NCBI RefSeq assembly: GCF_001557325.1
Contig: NZ_LSJS01000298.1
Coordinates: 1-41,637 of the forward strand
Direction: 5' to 3'
DNA from: Erythrobacter donghaensis
GTDB lineage: Bacteria > Pseudomonadota > Alphaproteobacteria > Sphingomonadales > Sphingomonadaceae
Length of the DNA stretch: 41,637 nt
In this document: piece after piece, positions 22,942 through 32,697 of the stretch
How positions within the stretch are numbered: the stretch's first letter is position 1
How the letters are laid out: each line of letters opens with the position of its first letter
Notes under the pieces: model-generated
The model's input: the letters and a program-made list of their open reading frames with translations, nothing else
The model's database searches: none
Told to the model about the DNA's origin: nothing
Made by a program: the position numbers and the translations under genes

Positions 22942-23018
22942 TGGTAGCGGAGGAGGGACTCGAACCCCCGACACGCGGATTATGATTCCGCTGCTCTAAC
23001 CGGCTGAGCTACTCCGCC
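22942..23018 (-). tRNA. tRNA-Met (CAT), elongator type; integration site of the element
   Basis: A 77-base cloverleaf including an encoded CCA end. The acceptor stem is GGCGGAG/CTCCGCT (with one G-T pair), the D arm GCTC...GAGC, the anticodon stem GCGGA/TCCGC with loop ATCATAA (anticodon CAT), and the T arm has GGTTCGAGTCC. The first acceptor pair is G-T rather than the mismatched C-A pair of initiator tRNA, so it is the elongator. The integrase lies directly on its 3' side. The 3' half of the gene, left intact, is therefore the probable attachment site of the element at 1-22941. Confidence 0.95.
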
Positions 23019-23127
23019 CCATGGGGCAACCGGCGCTGGCGGGCCGGATCGGACACGGGTCTTCCCCGTGCGAGGCGCGCCATTAGGGCGGTGCGGGCGC
23101 GGGGTCAAGCCCCGTTGCAAGCGCGCC

Positions 23128-23706
23128 TCACAGCCGCGCGCGTCCGCGGAAGGCGCAGGTCTTGATCTCTTCCCACGGCCCTCCGCAATAGCGGTGCAGC
23201 GCGAGCGCGGGGAAGGTGAAGGCGCCCTTGGCGACCCACGGCGCAAGCAGCGCCGGGAGCGTTGCCTGGAGCGCGCGCGCCTCCTCCTTGGTCACCTTGT
23301 TCTGGATCGTGATGTGCGGGCGCGGCTCGTAAAGATCCTGAGTGGTGAGGCTGCCGCGGAAATGCTCGGCCACCCCCGCGCGCAGGGCGAGCAGCTGCGG
23401 TGCAGCGAGCGCGATCGCGGTGCCCTTGCCCAGATCCATCACCCCCTTCACCGCCCCCTCGGGCGCGGCGAATTCGGCGGCGAGCCGGGGGAGGTAGTTG
23501 CGCAGCTCCTCGAGCAGCGAGGGCGCGAAGGCGTGGAACAGCGTCACGTGCGCGTGGAGATGGTTCTTCTCGGACGGATAATGCGCGCGCCGGAGCCCTT
23601 CGGCGAAGGCCTGCAGATCGCGCGGCAGGACAGCGGTGAGGATGAAGGGCTGCGGAATCGCCCTACCCCCTACATCTCTCCCCGCTCGCGGCGGATCGCG
23701 TACCAC
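23128..23706 (-). CDS. 2'-5' RNA ligase/LigT (2H phosphoesterase) family protein
   Basis: A 2H phosphoesterase superfamily protein of about 175-192 residues. Its two H-x-T/S motifs are HAHVTLFH and RPHITIQN, which form the active site of LigT-type cyclic phosphodiesterases and ligases acting on RNA ends or nucleotides. The exact role in bacteria is unclear. No ATG fits the start. I give the GTG at 23706, which overlaps mltG by 37 bp; initiation nearer to the first family residues (FILTAVLPRDL), for example at a non-standard codon near 23658, is also possible. It ends the acpP-fabF-mltG gene row and lies 109 bp from the tRNA. Confidence 0.78.
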   Translation of the reverse strand: MVRDPPRAGRDVGGRAIPQPFILTAVLPRDLQAFAEGLRRAHYPSEKNHLHAHVTLFHAFAPSLLEELRNYLPRLAAEFAAPEGAVKGVMDLGKGTAIALAAPQLLALRAGVAEHFRGSLTTQDLYEPRPHITIQNKVTKEEARALQATLPALLAPWVAKGAFTFPALALHRYCGGPWEEIKTCAFRGRARL

Positions 23707-24635
23707 TTGGCGACATTGGCATTGTGCTCGGCCAGCGTGTCGGCGAACCAGTGCCCCCCCGTTCCGTCGGCGACCATGAACAGCGCGGCCGTCGTCTCGG
23801 GGTTCATCACCGCCGCGATGCTGGCGCGGCCGGGGTTGGTGATCGGCCCCTCGGGCAGGCCCGTGCGGGTATAGGTGTTGTAGCCGTTGACCGCGGCGAT
23901 CTCGGACTGGTTGATCCGGCGCCCGAGCGGCTTGCCCCTGGTGATCGGGTAGATGATCGTCGGGTCGGCCTGCAGCTTCATGCCGGTGCGCACGCGATTG
24001 GAATAGAGCCCGGCGACCATCCGGCGCTCCTCGGGCTTGCCGGTTTCCTTCTCGACGATCGAGGCGAGGATCAGCGCGTCGCGCATCGTGTCGACCGCGA
24101 TGCCGGGGCTGCGCTTGGCCCATTCCTCGGCCAGCGCGCGGTCCATCGCCGCCTGCATCTGTTCGACCAGCTTGGCGCGCGGCTGGCCGCGCTCGAAGCT
24201 GTAAGTGTCGGGCAGGATCGAGCCTTCGGGCGGCACCGGGATCTCGCCTGTGAGCAGTTCCTCGCCCATCAGCCGTTCCCACACGAGGATCGAGGGCATG
24301 CCTTCGGGGATGGTGACGAAGCGGCGGATCACGTCGCCCGACTGGAAGGCGGCGAGGATGTCGCCCTGGCTCATGCCGGGGGTCAGCAGGAATTCGCCTG
24401 CCTGGATCGGCGCGTCTGATCCGAAAATGCGGGCCTGGAGCGTAAAGCCGGAGGCCGAGGTGATCAGCCCCTCGGCCTCGAGCTTGGCCGCGACCGTGCC
24501 GACCGAGGCGCCTGCGGGGATCGTGAAAGGCGTGTCCTTCGTGATCGTCGCCGATCCGAGGAAGGTCCACGCCAGCACCAGCCCCGCCGCGGCAAGGCCC
24601 AGCACCAGCAGCACGAGACCCCGCAGACGTGTCAC
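23670..24635 (-). CDS. mltG: Endolytic murein transglycosylase MltG
   Basis: A 321-residue inner-membrane protein that cleaves nascent peptidoglycan strands and sets glycan length. One N-terminal membrane helix (about 5-26) is followed by a LysM-like domain (FTIPAGASVGTVAAKLEAEG) and the YceG domain. The catalytic Glu195 lies in ILASIVEKETGK, and the conserved LPDTYSF, ADPTIIYP and YNTYTRTGLPEGPI motifs are present. I chose the GTG at 24635, 4 bp after the fabF stop, because the membrane helix then starts correctly; the longer open frame overlaps fabF. The fabF-mltG order is common in alphaproteobacteria. Confidence 0.93.
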   Translation of the reverse strand: MTRLRGLVLLVLGLAAAGLVLAWTFLGSATITKDTPFTIPAGASVGTVAAKLEAEGLITSASGFTLQARIFGSDAPIQAGEFLLTPGMSQGDILAAFQSGDVIRRFVTIPEGMPSILVWERLMGEELLTGEIPVPPEGSILPDTYSFERGQPRAKLVEQMQAAMDRALAEEWAKRSPGIAVDTMRDALILASIVEKETGKPEERRMVAGLYSNRVRTGMKLQADPTIIYPITRGKPLGRRINQSEIAAVNGYNTYTRTGLPEGPITNPGRASIAAVMNPETTAALFMVADGTGGHWFADTLAEHNANVAKWYAIRRERGEM

Positions 24636-24639
24636 GGTG

Positions 24640-25899
24640 TCAGCCCAGCTTCTGCATGATGATCGAGGCGTTGGTGCCGCCGAAGCCGAAGGAATTGTTG
24701 AGGACCGCACGCACTTCGCGCTTCTTCGCCACCAGCGGCACGAGGTCGATGCCTTCGGTGCCTTCGTCGGGATCGTGGAGGTTCAGCGTCGGCGGCACGA
24801 TCCCGTCGCGCATCGCGAGGATGCAGAAGATCGCCTCGACCGCGCCCGCGCCGCCGAGCAGGTGGCCGATCGCGCTCTTGGTCGAGGACATCGACGCGCC
24901 GCCGAGATCATCGCCCAGCACGCGCTTGATCGCGGCGAGTTCGATGGTGTCGGCCATGGTCGAGGTGCCGTGGGCGTTGATGTAGTCGATGTCGCCCGGG
25001 CCGAGGCCGGCCTTCCTGAGCGCCATGCGCATCGCCAGTTCCGCGCCGCGGCCCTCGGGGTGCGGGGCGGTGACGTGGTAGGCATCGCCCGACAGGCCAT
25101 AGCCGGTCACTTCGGCATAGATCTTGGCCCCGCGCGCCTTGGCCCGCTCGTATTCCTCGAGCACGAGCACGCCCGCGCCCTCGCCCATGACGAAGCCGTC
25201 ACGGTTCCGGTCATAGGGGCGGCTGGCTTCCTTGGGCCGGTCGTTCATGCTCATGTTGAGCGCGCGCGCCTGGGCGAAGCCGGCGATGCCGAGCGGGTTG
25301 ACGGTGCTTTCCGAGCCGCCCGCCAGCATGATGTCGGCATCGTCGGCCATGATCATCCGCGCCGCATCGCCGATCGAGTGCGCGCCGGTCGAGCAGGCGG
25401 TGACAACCGCGTGGTTGGGCCCCATGAAGCCGTACTTGATCTGCACCTGGCCGGTGATGAGGTTGATGAGGCGTCCGTGGACGAAGTGCGGGCTGACGCG
25501 CCCGGGCCCGCGTTCGTGGAGGTTGACGCTCTCGATCTCGATCCCCGGCAGGCCGCCTATCCCTGAACCGATCGAGCAGCCGGTGCGCTCCTTTTCGGCC
25601 TGGGTCATGTCGGTGAGGCCGGCATCTTCCAGCGCCTGCCCTGCGGCATCGATGCCGTAGACGATGAAGGGATCGACCTGGCGCTGCACCTTGTGATCGA
25701 CACGCTTGTCGGGATCGAAGCCCCAGGGGTGATCCTTGGGCTTGACCTCGCAGGCGATGGTGCATTTCTGGTTCGAGGTGTCGAAGCGGGTGATCTGCCC
25801 CGCCCCGCTTTCACCGGCAATGAGGTTCGCCCAGGAGGTCTCGACGTCGCCACCAAGAGGGGTGACAAGACCAAGGCCGGTAACAACCACACGGCGCAT
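24640..25899 (-). CDS. fabF: Beta-ketoacyl-ACP synthase II
   Basis: A 419-residue condensing enzyme of type II fatty-acid synthesis, extending acyl-ACP with malonyl-ACP. The nucleophile is Cys169 (VVTACSTGAHSIGDA). The two catalytic His are in NAHGTSTMADTIE and KSAIGHLLGGAGAVE, and the C-terminal NNSFGFGGTN loop is present. Two ATGs are possible, 25905 and 25899; the second has better spacing from GGAG. It lies 229 bp downstream of acpP behind a stem-loop, and mltG follows after 4 bp. Confidence 0.96.
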   Translation of the reverse strand: MRRVVVTGLGLVTPLGGDVETSWANLIAGESGAGQITRFDTSNQKCTIACEVKPKDHPWGFDPDKRVDHKVQRQVDPFIVYGIDAAGQALEDAGLTDMTQAEKERTGCSIGSGIGGLPGIEIESVNLHERGPGRVSPHFVHGRLINLITGQVQIKYGFMGPNHAVVTACSTGAHSIGDAARMIMADDADIMLAGGSESTVNPLGIAGFAQARALNMSMNDRPKEASRPYDRNRDGFVMGEGAGVLVLEEYERAKARGAKIYAEVTGYGLSGDAYHVTAPHPEGRGAELAMRMALRKAGLGPGDIDYINAHGTSTMADTIELAAIKRVLGDDLGGASMSSTKSAIGHLLGGAGAVEAIFCILAMRDGIVPPTLNLHDPDEGTEGIDLVPLVAKKREVRAVLNNSFGFGGTNASIIMQKLG

Positions 25900-25993
25900 T
25901 CGCATTCTCCGCAAGAGAGCCGGCTGCCTGCGACAGGAGGCCGGATCGTAAACAGGGGCCGGCACACCAGATGGCGCGGGGCTCCGAAATAGC

Positions 25994-26026
25994 AACAGGC
26001 CCAACCCCCGAAGGGCTGAGCCTGTT
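25994..26026 (-). terminator. Stem-loop between acpP and fabF
   Basis: AACAGGC (25994-26000) pairs with GCCTGTT (26020-26026). An inner CCC-TTCG-GGG tetraloop stem on the minus strand stabilises it. Only a weak T-stretch (TTGCTATTT) follows, so it may be a partial terminator that lets acpP be expressed more highly than fabF. Confidence 0.65.
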
Positions 26027-26128
26027 TAGGCCCTGATCCGTGCCTCGGCAAAGGGATTGCCGGAAAATCGACCCGCCTTTTCCCCCGAGGGACGGCAGGC
26101 AGGCGCGGACACCGGGGCGGCTTGGACC

Positions 26129-26365
26129 TTAGCCCTTGTGTTCTTCGATGTACTTGGTGGCGTCGCCGACCGTGGTGATCTTCTCGGCCGCATCGTCGGG
26201 GATTTCGACGCCGAATTCCTCTTCGAAGGCCATCACCAGCTCGACGATATCGAGGCTGTCCGCGCCGAGATCGTCGATGAAGCTCGCATCCTGGGTGACC
26301 TTGTCCGCCTCGACGCCGAGATGCTCGACGACAATCTTTGCCACCCGGTCGGCAGTATCGCTCAT
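26129..26365 (-). CDS. acpP: Acyl carrier protein
   Basis: A 78-residue acidic four-helix protein carrying acyl chains on a phosphopantetheine arm. The attachment Ser37 is in [11 protein letters not shown], and the acidic helix II ([14 protein letters not shown]) and the usual length are clear. The ATG at 26365 is preceded by AGAGGG. It is upstream of fabF on the same strand, the standard arrangement. Confidence 0.97.
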   Translation of the reverse strand: MSDTADRVAKIVVEHLGVEADKVTQDASFIDDLGADSLDIVELVMAFEEEFGVEIPDDAAEKITTVGDATKYIEEHKG

Positions 26366-26447
26366 GGTATTCCCTCTTGAAACTGGGGTTAGATAAGTCG
26401 CCCCCGCCCTAATGAAGGGCTGCGCGATGCGCAAGTGGGCATGACGT

Positions 26448-27434
26448 TCAGCGTGGCTCGTCGCCGTAACGAATGGAAAGCTGCCGCTCGGCACGGCGGC
26501 GCGAGGCGATCCGGGCAAGGCCCTCCTGCGGCTCGAGCTTGCGCGGGCTGATCGCAAGGGCATCCTGATACAGGCGCTCCGCCGCCTCGAGATCGCCCTC
26601 CCCCTCCCGGCACAGGCCGATGTTGAAGAGGATGGTGACGCTTTGCGGGTTGTTCGGCTGCAAGGCCTCGAAGGCGCGGCAGGCCCCGGCAACGTCGTTC
26701 TTGGTGAGCTTGAGCGCGGCGCGGAAGGCGGTCTGGTCGGGCTTCGACATCCCCTCGCGGCTTTCGAGCACCCGGATCGTGTCATAGCGCTGGATCGGCG
26801 CGAGATCGATGCGCACCGCCTCGGCGAACTGGCGGGCGAGCTCCTCGGCCATCGAATCGACCGGGGGGCTGCCCTCCTCGTCCTTGCAGAAGCGGCGGCT
26901 GGTGACGAGCTGGTCGCCCTTGCCGTAGAGCAGCTCGCCCTCGCGCGAGACCAGCCGCACCTCAGGCCGCAAGGTCACCTCGCGGGCGCGGCAGGGGATG
27001 TCGACCTTCTTTTTCTCGATGCACTTGTCGCGTTCGTCCCGGGCGGCGCATTCCTCGACCTGCTTGGTGCCGTCGTCGCGGTCGCGCCACGAGAGCTCGG
27101 CGATGCCGCGCATGACCGCGTCCGCGTCGCCGCGATAGGCGGCCGGGTCCGCGTCGCGGTCATAGGTGTAGGTGGTGCCGCGCGGGGGCTCCGAGAAGGT
27201 CAGCTCGAACCACGGACGCCCCTCGATCACCGCCCCGCGCAGCGCGCTGTCGATGGCGAAGGCGAGCCGCTCGCCGCCGCGTCCGGCAAAGCCCGAGATG
27301 GCGATCGAGCGGGCGCGCGAGGGCGCGTCGGTGCCCGCGGCATAGATGCCCTCGACCGGCAGGGTCTCGGCCTGCACCCCGCCCGCGCAGCCCAGCCCTG
27401 CCAGACCCGTTCCGATCATCACCCAGAATCGCAT
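26448..27434 (-). CDS. Exported hypothetical protein with C-terminal TPR-like repeats
   Basis: A 328-residue protein with a signal peptide (1-22, ending GGVQA). Its middle contains a small Cys-rich patch ([17 protein letters not shown]) that may form disulphides in the periplasm. The C-terminal third (about 250-315) has TPR-like helices ([40 protein letters not shown]). It probably acts in the cell envelope, but I do not recognise the family and propose no function. It lies upstream of acpP on the same strand (82-bp gap) and is divergent from the deacetylase gene. Confidence 0.8.
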   Translation of the reverse strand: MRFWVMIGTGLAGLGCAGGVQAETLPVEGIYAAGTDAPSRARSIAISGFAGRGGERLAFAIDSALRGAVIEGRPWFELTFSEPPRGTTYTYDRDADPAAYRGDADAVMRGIAELSWRDRDDGTKQVEECAARDERDKCIEKKKVDIPCRAREVTLRPEVRLVSREGELLYGKGDQLVTSRRFCKDEEGSPPVDSMAEELARQFAEAVRIDLAPIQRYDTIRVLESREGMSKPDQTAFRAALKLTKNDVAGACRAFEALQPNNPQSVTILFNIGLCREGEGDLEAAERLYQDALAISPRKLEPQEGLARIASRRRAERQLSIRYGDEPR

Positions 27435-27558
27435 TGCCGCCCCCTTGCCTCCCCTGCTCGACCGCCGATGTCGCAGCCTTCACCGCTGCAAACAACCAAC
27501 ATTCGTCGCCGTGCCGCGCATCTTGCCACGCCGGGCCAGCCCATGCCAAGCAGGCCCG

Positions 27559-28578
27559 ATGCTGACCTTCGCCTCCCCGCGCCAGACGGCGCATGATCCG
27601 GCCCGCGAACTGATGAATGGCGGGTGGATGAACCATGCCGAAACGCCCGCGCGCTTCGCATCGATGCTCGCCGCCCTGCCCGGCGAGGCGCGCGCGCCGG
27701 CCGATCACGGCCTTGCTGCGATCCTTGCCGTGCACGATCCCGATTACGTCGCGTTCCTCGAGTGCGCGCACGCGCAGTGGCTGGCCGCCGGGCGCGAAGG
27801 CGATGCCATCGGCTATGCCTTCCCGGTGCGCGGGCGGCGGCCCCTCACCCTCGACCGGATCGACGCCAAGCTCGGCCGATACGGCTTCGATGCAGGCACG
27901 CCGATCACGGCGGGGTCGTGGGAGGCGGCCTATTGGGGCGCGCAGGCGGCACTGGGCGCGTTCGAAGCGGTCGCGGCGGGCGAGGTGCGGCAGGCCTTCG
28001 CGCTGTGCCGCCCGCCCGGGCACCATGCTGGGGCGGATTATTACGGCGGCTATTGCTACCTCAACAACGCCGCGATCGCCGCGCGGGCGGCGGCGTATCG
28101 GGGCATGGGGCCGGTGGCGGTGCTCGATGTCGACTACCACCACGGCAACGGCACGCAGGATATCTTCTACGAGGACGCGGAGGTGCTGTTCGTTTCGATC
28201 CACGCCGATCCCGTGATGGACTACCCCTATTACTGGGGCCACGCCGACGAACGCGGAGCGGGAGCAGGCAAAGGCGCGACGCTGAACCTGCCGCTGGCGC
28301 GCGGGACGATCTGGGCGGGGTATGAGCGCGCGCTCGGCACGGCGCTGGCGGCGGTCGCCGCCTTCGCTCCGCGCACGCTGATCGTCAGCTACGGCGCAGA
28401 TACCTTCGCGACCGATCCGATCTCGCACTTCAGGCTCACGACCGATGACATGCACCGCATCGGCGCCGGGATCGCATCGCTGGCCCTGCCGACCGTCACG
28501 GTGATGGAGGGCGGCTACGATGTCGCGGCGCTGGGCCGCAACGTCGCCGCCTTCCTCGCCGGGCTGGAGGGCGGTTAG
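27559..28578 (+). CDS. Histone-deacetylase-fold amidohydrolase, acetylpolyamine-amidohydrolase-like
   Basis: A 339-residue zinc hydrolase of the HDAC/APAH superfamily. The active-site pair His155-His156 is in CRPPGHHAGADYYGGYCYLNN. Zinc ligands Asp192 and His194 lie in LDVDYHHGNGTQDIF, the third Asp in VSYGADTFATDP, and the MEGGY motif near the C-terminus carries the catalytic Tyr. Length and the sequence around PVRGRRP match acetylpolyamine amidohydrolases, which deacetylate acetylputrescine or acetylcadaverine. The ATG at 27559 gives the family start. It is transcribed alone, divergent from the TPR-like gene and convergent with aspS. Confidence 0.88.
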   Translation: MLTFASPRQTAHDPARELMNGGWMNHAETPARFASMLAALPGEARAPADHGLAAILAVHDPDYVAFLECAHAQWLAAGREGDAIGYAFPVRGRRPLTLDRIDAKLGRYGFDAGTPITAGSWEAAYWGAQAALGAFEAVAAGEVRQAFALCRPPGHHAGADYYGGYCYLNNAAIAARAAAYRGMGPVAVLDVDYHHGNGTQDIFYEDAEVLFVSIHADPVMDYPYYWGHADERGAGAGKGATLNLPLARGTIWAGYERALGTALAAVAAFAPRTLIVSYGADTFATDPISHFRLTTDDMHRIGAGIASLALPTVTVMEGGYDVAALGRNVAAFLAGLEGG

Positions 28579-28589
28579 GCCCCCTCCCC

Positions 28590-30383
28590 TCAGCCAGCCG
28601 TCGGCTTGGCCTGCGGCTCGACCACCCGCAGGTGCAGCTCGCGCAGCGCCCGGGGCTCGGCCGGGCTCGGCGCGCCCATCAGCAGGTCCTCGGCGCGCTG
28701 GTTCATCGGGAAGAGCGAGATCTCGCGCAGGTTCTTGGCGCCGCACAGCAGCATAATGATCCGGTCGACCCCCGCGGCCATCCCCCCGTGCGGCGGGGCG
28801 CCGTACTGGAAGGCGCGGTACATGCCGCCGAAGCGCTCCTCGACATCGCCCTGCGAGAGCCCGACGATCTCGAAGGCCTTGACCATGGTTTCGGGCTTGT
28901 GGTTGCGGATCGAGCCCGAGGCGATCTCGTAGCCGTTGCAAACGAGGTCGTACTGGAAGGCCTTGATGGTCAGCGGGTCCTGCCCCGTCAGCGCCTCGAT
29001 CCCGCCCTGCGGCATCGAGAAGGGGTTGTGGGAGAAGTCGACCTTCTTCTCGTCCTCGTTCCACTCGTAGAAGGGGAAGTCGACGATCCAGCACAGCGCG
29101 AAGCGGCTTTCGTCGACGAGGCCGAGTTCCTCGCCCACGCGGATGCGCGCGGCGCCGGCGAGTTTGGCCGCGTCAGCTGCCTTGCCGGCGGCGAAGAACA
29201 ACCCGTCGTTCTCGCCGAGGCCGAGTTCGGCGTAGAGTTCCGCCATCCGGTCAGGCCCGTGGTTCTTGGCGATCGGGCCGCCGAACTCGCCACCCTTGCG
29301 GGTCACGTAGCCGAGGCCCGCATAGCCTTCCTTGCGCGCCCAGTCGTTCATGTCGTCGAAGAACTTGCGGCTCTTCTCGTGGGTCGCGGGCGCGGGGATG
29401 ACGCGCACGACGCCGCCCGAACCAACGATCTTCTCGAACAGACCGAAGCCCGACTGGGTGAAGTGCGAGGAGACGTCCGAGATAATCAGCGGGTTGCGCA
29501 GATCGGGCTTGTCGCTGCCATACTTCAGCATCGCCTCGTCATAGGGGATGCGCGGGAACTCGCCCGCCGGGGTCACCTGCTTGTCGCCCGCAAACGCCGC
29601 AAAAGTGCCCTGGATGACGGGCTCCATCGTCTCCCACACCTCTTCCTGAGTCACAAAACTCATCTCGAGGTCGAGCTGGTAGAACTCGCCCGGCAGACGG
29701 TCGGCGCGGGGGTCCTCGTCGCGGAAGCAGGGGGCGATCTGGAAATAGCGGTCGAAGCCCGCCACCATCAGCAGCTGCTTGTACTGCTGCGGCGCCTGCG
29801 GGAGCGCGTAGAACTTGCCCGCGTGGATGCGGCTCGGCACGAGGAAGTCGCGCGCGCCTTCGGGCGAAGACGCGGTGAGAATGGGGGTCGAGAACTCGTT
29901 GAAACCGGCTGCGTTCATCCGCGCGCGCATGTCGGCGATCACCGCCACGCGGGTCATGATGTTCTTATGCAGGGTCTCGCGGCGCAGATCGAGGAAGCGG
30001 TACTTGAGGCGGATGTCCTCGGGGTAAGGCTGCTCGTCGGCGACCGGCATCGGCAGTTCTTCCGCCGCGCTCTGCACCGTCACGCCTTGGGCGAACACCT
30101 CGATCGCGCCGGTCGCGAGGTTGGCGTTGACCGTCTCGGCCACGCGCGCCTTGACCTCGCCCTCGATGGTGACGACGCTCTCGACGCGCAGGCTTTCGAG
30201 CACCGGCAGTGCCGCACTGTCGCTGTCGGCGACGATCTGGGTGATCCCGTAATGATCGCGCAGGTCGACGAACAGCACACCCCCGTGGTCGCGCTTGCGA
30301 TGAACCCAGCCCGACAGGCGGACAGTCTCGCCCACGTGATCCGAAGAAAGCTGTGCGCAAGTATGCGTGCGGTAGGGGTGCAT
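28590..30383 (-). CDS. aspS: Aspartyl-tRNA synthetase
   Basis: A 597-residue class II synthetase of the bacterial type. The N-terminal OB-fold (1-110, [21 protein letters not shown]) binds the anticodon. Class II motif 2 ([20 protein letters not shown]), the bacterial GAD insertion and motif 3 ([14 protein letters not shown]) are all present. Alphaproteobacterial enzymes of this kind are often non-discriminating and also charge tRNA-Asn; this cannot be decided here. The ATG at 30383 is standard. It is convergent with the deacetylase gene and divergent from rnd. Confidence 0.96.
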   Translation of the reverse strand: MHPYRTHTCAQLSSDHVGETVRLSGWVHRKRDHGGVLFVDLRDHYGITQIVADSDSAALPVLESLRVESVVTIEGEVKARVAETVNANLATGAIEVFAQGVTVQSAAEELPMPVADEQPYPEDIRLKYRFLDLRRETLHKNIMTRVAVIADMRARMNAAGFNEFSTPILTASSPEGARDFLVPSRIHAGKFYALPQAPQQYKQLLMVAGFDRYFQIAPCFRDEDPRADRLPGEFYQLDLEMSFVTQEEVWETMEPVIQGTFAAFAGDKQVTPAGEFPRIPYDEAMLKYGSDKPDLRNPLIISDVSSHFTQSGFGLFEKIVGSGGVVRVIPAPATHEKSRKFFDDMNDWARKEGYAGLGYVTRKGGEFGGPIAKNHGPDRMAELYAELGLGENDGLFFAAGKAADAAKLAGAARIRVGEELGLVDESRFALCWIVDFPFYEWNEDEKKVDFSHNPFSMPQGGIEALTGQDPLTIKAFQYDLVCNGYEIASGSIRNHKPETMVKAFEIVGLSQGDVEERFGGMYRAFQYGAPPHGGMAAGVDRIIMLLCGAKNLREISLFPMNQRAEDLLMGAPSPAEPRALRELHLRVVEPQAKPTAG

Positions 30384-30569
30384 CTAAACTCTTGTCCTGT
30401 TGGCGGCTATGACGCTAGGGCGCGCAGGCGCGTTCGGAGCCCGGGCTCCGCCGTCGGCGCGCTAACAGGGCAAGCCCGCCACTTTGTCAAGCCACGCATG
30501 GCAAGGGGGTCGGACATAGTGGGATCGATCCCGAGGGCGGCACTCCGCCCGTTTTGAAGCAAGAAGAAC

Positions 30570-31784
30570 ATGAAAATCCATCCGCTGATCACCACCACCG
30601 AGGCCCTCTCCGACCTCTGCGAACGCCTTGCGAAGTCCGATTTCGTCGCGGTCGACACCGAATTCATGCGCGAGAACACCTATTGGCCCGAGCTGTGCCT
30701 TGTGCAGATCGCCAACAGCGAAGAAGCCGCCGCGATCGATCCGATGGCCGACGGGATCGACCTTGCGCCCCTGCTCGACCTGCTCACCGAGAACGAGGAC
30801 GTGCTCAAGGTCTTCCACGCCGGGGGGCAGGATGTCGAGATCATCGTCAACCTCACCGGCAAGACCCCGCACCCCATCTTCGACACCCAGATCGCGATGA
30901 TGGCGATCAGCCAGTCCGAACAGATCGGCTATGCCAACCTCGTCGAGACCTGGGTGGGCCTCACCATCGACAAGGGCGCGCGCTTCACCGACTGGAGCCG
31001 CCGCCCGCTCACCGACCGGCAGATCGAATATGCCATCGGCGACGTCACGCATCTTGCAGGAATCTTCCCCAAGATCCTGAAGAAGCTGGTCAAGACCGGG
31101 CGCGGCCTGTGGCTCGATGCGGAGATGGAGAAGCTCGCCGATCCGTCGAACTACCTCACCGATCCCGGCGTCGCCTGGAAGCGCATCCGCCAGCCGGGGC
31201 GCAATCCGCAGGTGCTCGGGCGGATGAAGGCGCTCGCGGCCTGGCGCGAGAGCGAAGCGCAGCACAAGAACATCCCGCGCGGCCGGATCATGCGCGACGA
31301 GACGCTGGCCGACATCGCCAGCCACCCGCCCAAGACGCAGAGCGACCTCGCCAAGGTGCGCGGGCTCTCCCCGGCGTGGAAGGACAACGACATCGGCAAG
31401 CGCCTGATGAAGGTGCTGGCCGAGGCCGAGCCCCTGCCCAAATCCGAGATGCCCGAGAAGATCAAGCAGGGCGCACCGCTCGGCAAGGAGGGCGCGCTTG
31501 TTGCCGATCTCTTGAAGCTCCTGCTCAAGATCCGCGCCCGCGAGATCGACGTCGCCCCGCGCCTGCTCACCCGCGCCGACGAGATGGAGGCGCTGGCGGC
31601 GGGCGTGCGCAAGCTGCCGGTGCTCGAAGGCTGGCGCTACGAGGTGTTCGGCAAGGACGCCCTTGACCTCGTCGAGGGCAAGCTCGCCTTCGCGGTCGAG
31701 AAAGGGCGGCTCAAGATGACCCATATCGATGATGTGGTGGTGCCCGAGCCGGCGCCCGAAGCCGATCCGCTGGCGGCGGAATAG
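30570..31784 (+). CDS. rnd: Ribonuclease D
   Basis: A 404-residue 3'-5' exoribonuclease for tRNA 3'-end maturation. The DEDDy exonuclease domain shows Asp29/Glu31 (VAVDTEFMREN), FHAGGQDVE for motif II and YAIGDVTHL (Tyr and Asp) for motif III. An HRDC domain follows at about 210-290 (RMKALAAWRESEAQHKN). The ATG at 30570 is preceded by AAGAAG. oxyR begins 10 bp after the stop, so the two may share a transcript. Confidence 0.95.
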   Translation: MKIHPLITTTEALSDLCERLAKSDFVAVDTEFMRENTYWPELCLVQIANSEEAAAIDPMADGIDLAPLLDLLTENEDVLKVFHAGGQDVEIIVNLTGKTPHPIFDTQIAMMAISQSEQIGYANLVETWVGLTIDKGARFTDWSRRPLTDRQIEYAIGDVTHLAGIFPKILKKLVKTGRGLWLDAEMEKLADPSNYLTDPGVAWKRIRQPGRNPQVLGRMKALAAWRESEAQHKNIPRGRIMRDETLADIASHPPKTQSDLAKVRGLSPAWKDNDIGKRLMKVLAEAEPLPKSEMPEKIKQGAPLGKEGALVADLLKLLLKIRAREIDVAPRLLTRADEMEALAAGVRKLPVLEGWRYEVFGKDALDLVEGKLAFAVEKGRLKMTHIDDVVVPEPAPEADPLAAE

Positions 31785-31794
31785 CGCGCGGGCC

Positions 31795-32691
31795 GTGTCC
31801 ACTTACCTCCCCACTATCAAGCAGTTGCAATATCTCGTGGCGCTCCACGAGCACGGGCATTTCGGCAAGGCGGCCGATGCCAGCTTCGTGTCGCAGTCGA
31901 CGCTCTCGGCCGGGATCCGCGAGCTCGAATCGCTGCTTGGGGTGACACTGGTCGAACGCTCGCGCCGGGTGGTGCGCTTTACCGCGCTCGGCGAGCAGGT
32001 GGTGGCCAAGGCCAACCGGCTGCTGCGCGAGGCGGAGGAGCTCGCTGATCTGGTGCAGGCCGCAGGCAAGCCGCTGGTGGGCGAGTTGCGCATGAGCGTC
32101 ATCCCGACCATCGCGCCCTTCCTGCTCCCGCGCATGCTCCCGCGCCTGAAGCGCGAGCGGCCCGAGCTCAAGCTGATGCTGCGCGAGGAGACCAGCCACG
32201 ACGCGCTCGAATCGCTGAGCCACGGGCGGGTCGATTGCGTGCTGCTCGCCCTGCCCTTCGACACCGGCGACGCGGCGATCGCGCATATTGCCGACGACCG
32301 GCTGTTCGTCGCCTTTCCCAAGGATGACCCGCGCGATCCGCCCGCGACCATCAAGCCCGCGATGATCGATCAGGGGCGGCTGCTGCTGCTCGAGGACGGC
32401 CACTGCCTGCGCGACCATGCGCTGGCTGCCTGTAGCCGCTCGGAGCTGCGCGCCAGTGCGGCGATGATCGGCACGAGCCTGCACACGCTGGTGCAGCTGG
32501 TCGACAACGACCTCGGCCTCACCATGCTTCCCGAGATGGCGCTGAAGGCGGGCATCCTCGCCGGCACGCAGGTGGTCGCGCGCCCGGTCGACAGCCCCAC
32601 CGCCAAGCGCGAGATCGTGCTGGCATGGCGCAAGAACAGTCCGCGCGAGGCCGATTTCCTGCTGCTGGCCGAGGAATTGCGGGCGGGTTGA
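31795..32691 (+). CDS. oxyR: Hydrogen peroxide-sensing regulator OxyR
   Basis: A 298-residue LysR-type regulator. The HTH (KAADASFVSQSTLSAGIREL) is at 24-43. The two redox cysteines are Cys204 and Cys213 in GHCLRDHALAAC, with the same spacing as Cys199/Cys208 of E. coli OxyR, so peroxide sensing by disulphide formation is very likely. The start is a GTG at 31795, which begins the HTH domain correctly; the longer open frame from 31729 overlaps rnd. The catalase or peroxidase genes it may control are not in the window. Confidence 0.93.
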   Translation: MSTYLPTIKQLQYLVALHEHGHFGKAADASFVSQSTLSAGIRELESLLGVTLVERSRRVVRFTALGEQVVAKANRLLREAEELADLVQAAGKPLVGELRMSVIPTIAPFLLPRMLPRLKRERPELKLMLREETSHDALESLSHGRVDCVLLALPFDTGDAAIAHIADDRLFVAFPKDDPRDPPATIKPAMIDQGRLLLLEDGHCLRDHALAACSRSELRASAAMIGTSLHTLVQLVDNDLGLTMLPEMALKAGILAGTQVVARPVDSPTAKREIVLAWRKNSPREADFLLLAEELRAG

Positions 32692-32697
32692 ACCCGC

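Noticed and set aside
23128..24570. Possible 480-residue fusion of a long N-terminal part with the LigT-like protein
   Set aside because: The N-terminal 300 residues are an out-of-frame reading of mltG; only the last 175-190 residues resemble a protein family.
27160..29094. 644-codon minus-strand frame opposite the deacetylase gene and overlapping aspS
   Set aside because: It crosses three well-supported genes and shows no domain; compositional artefact.
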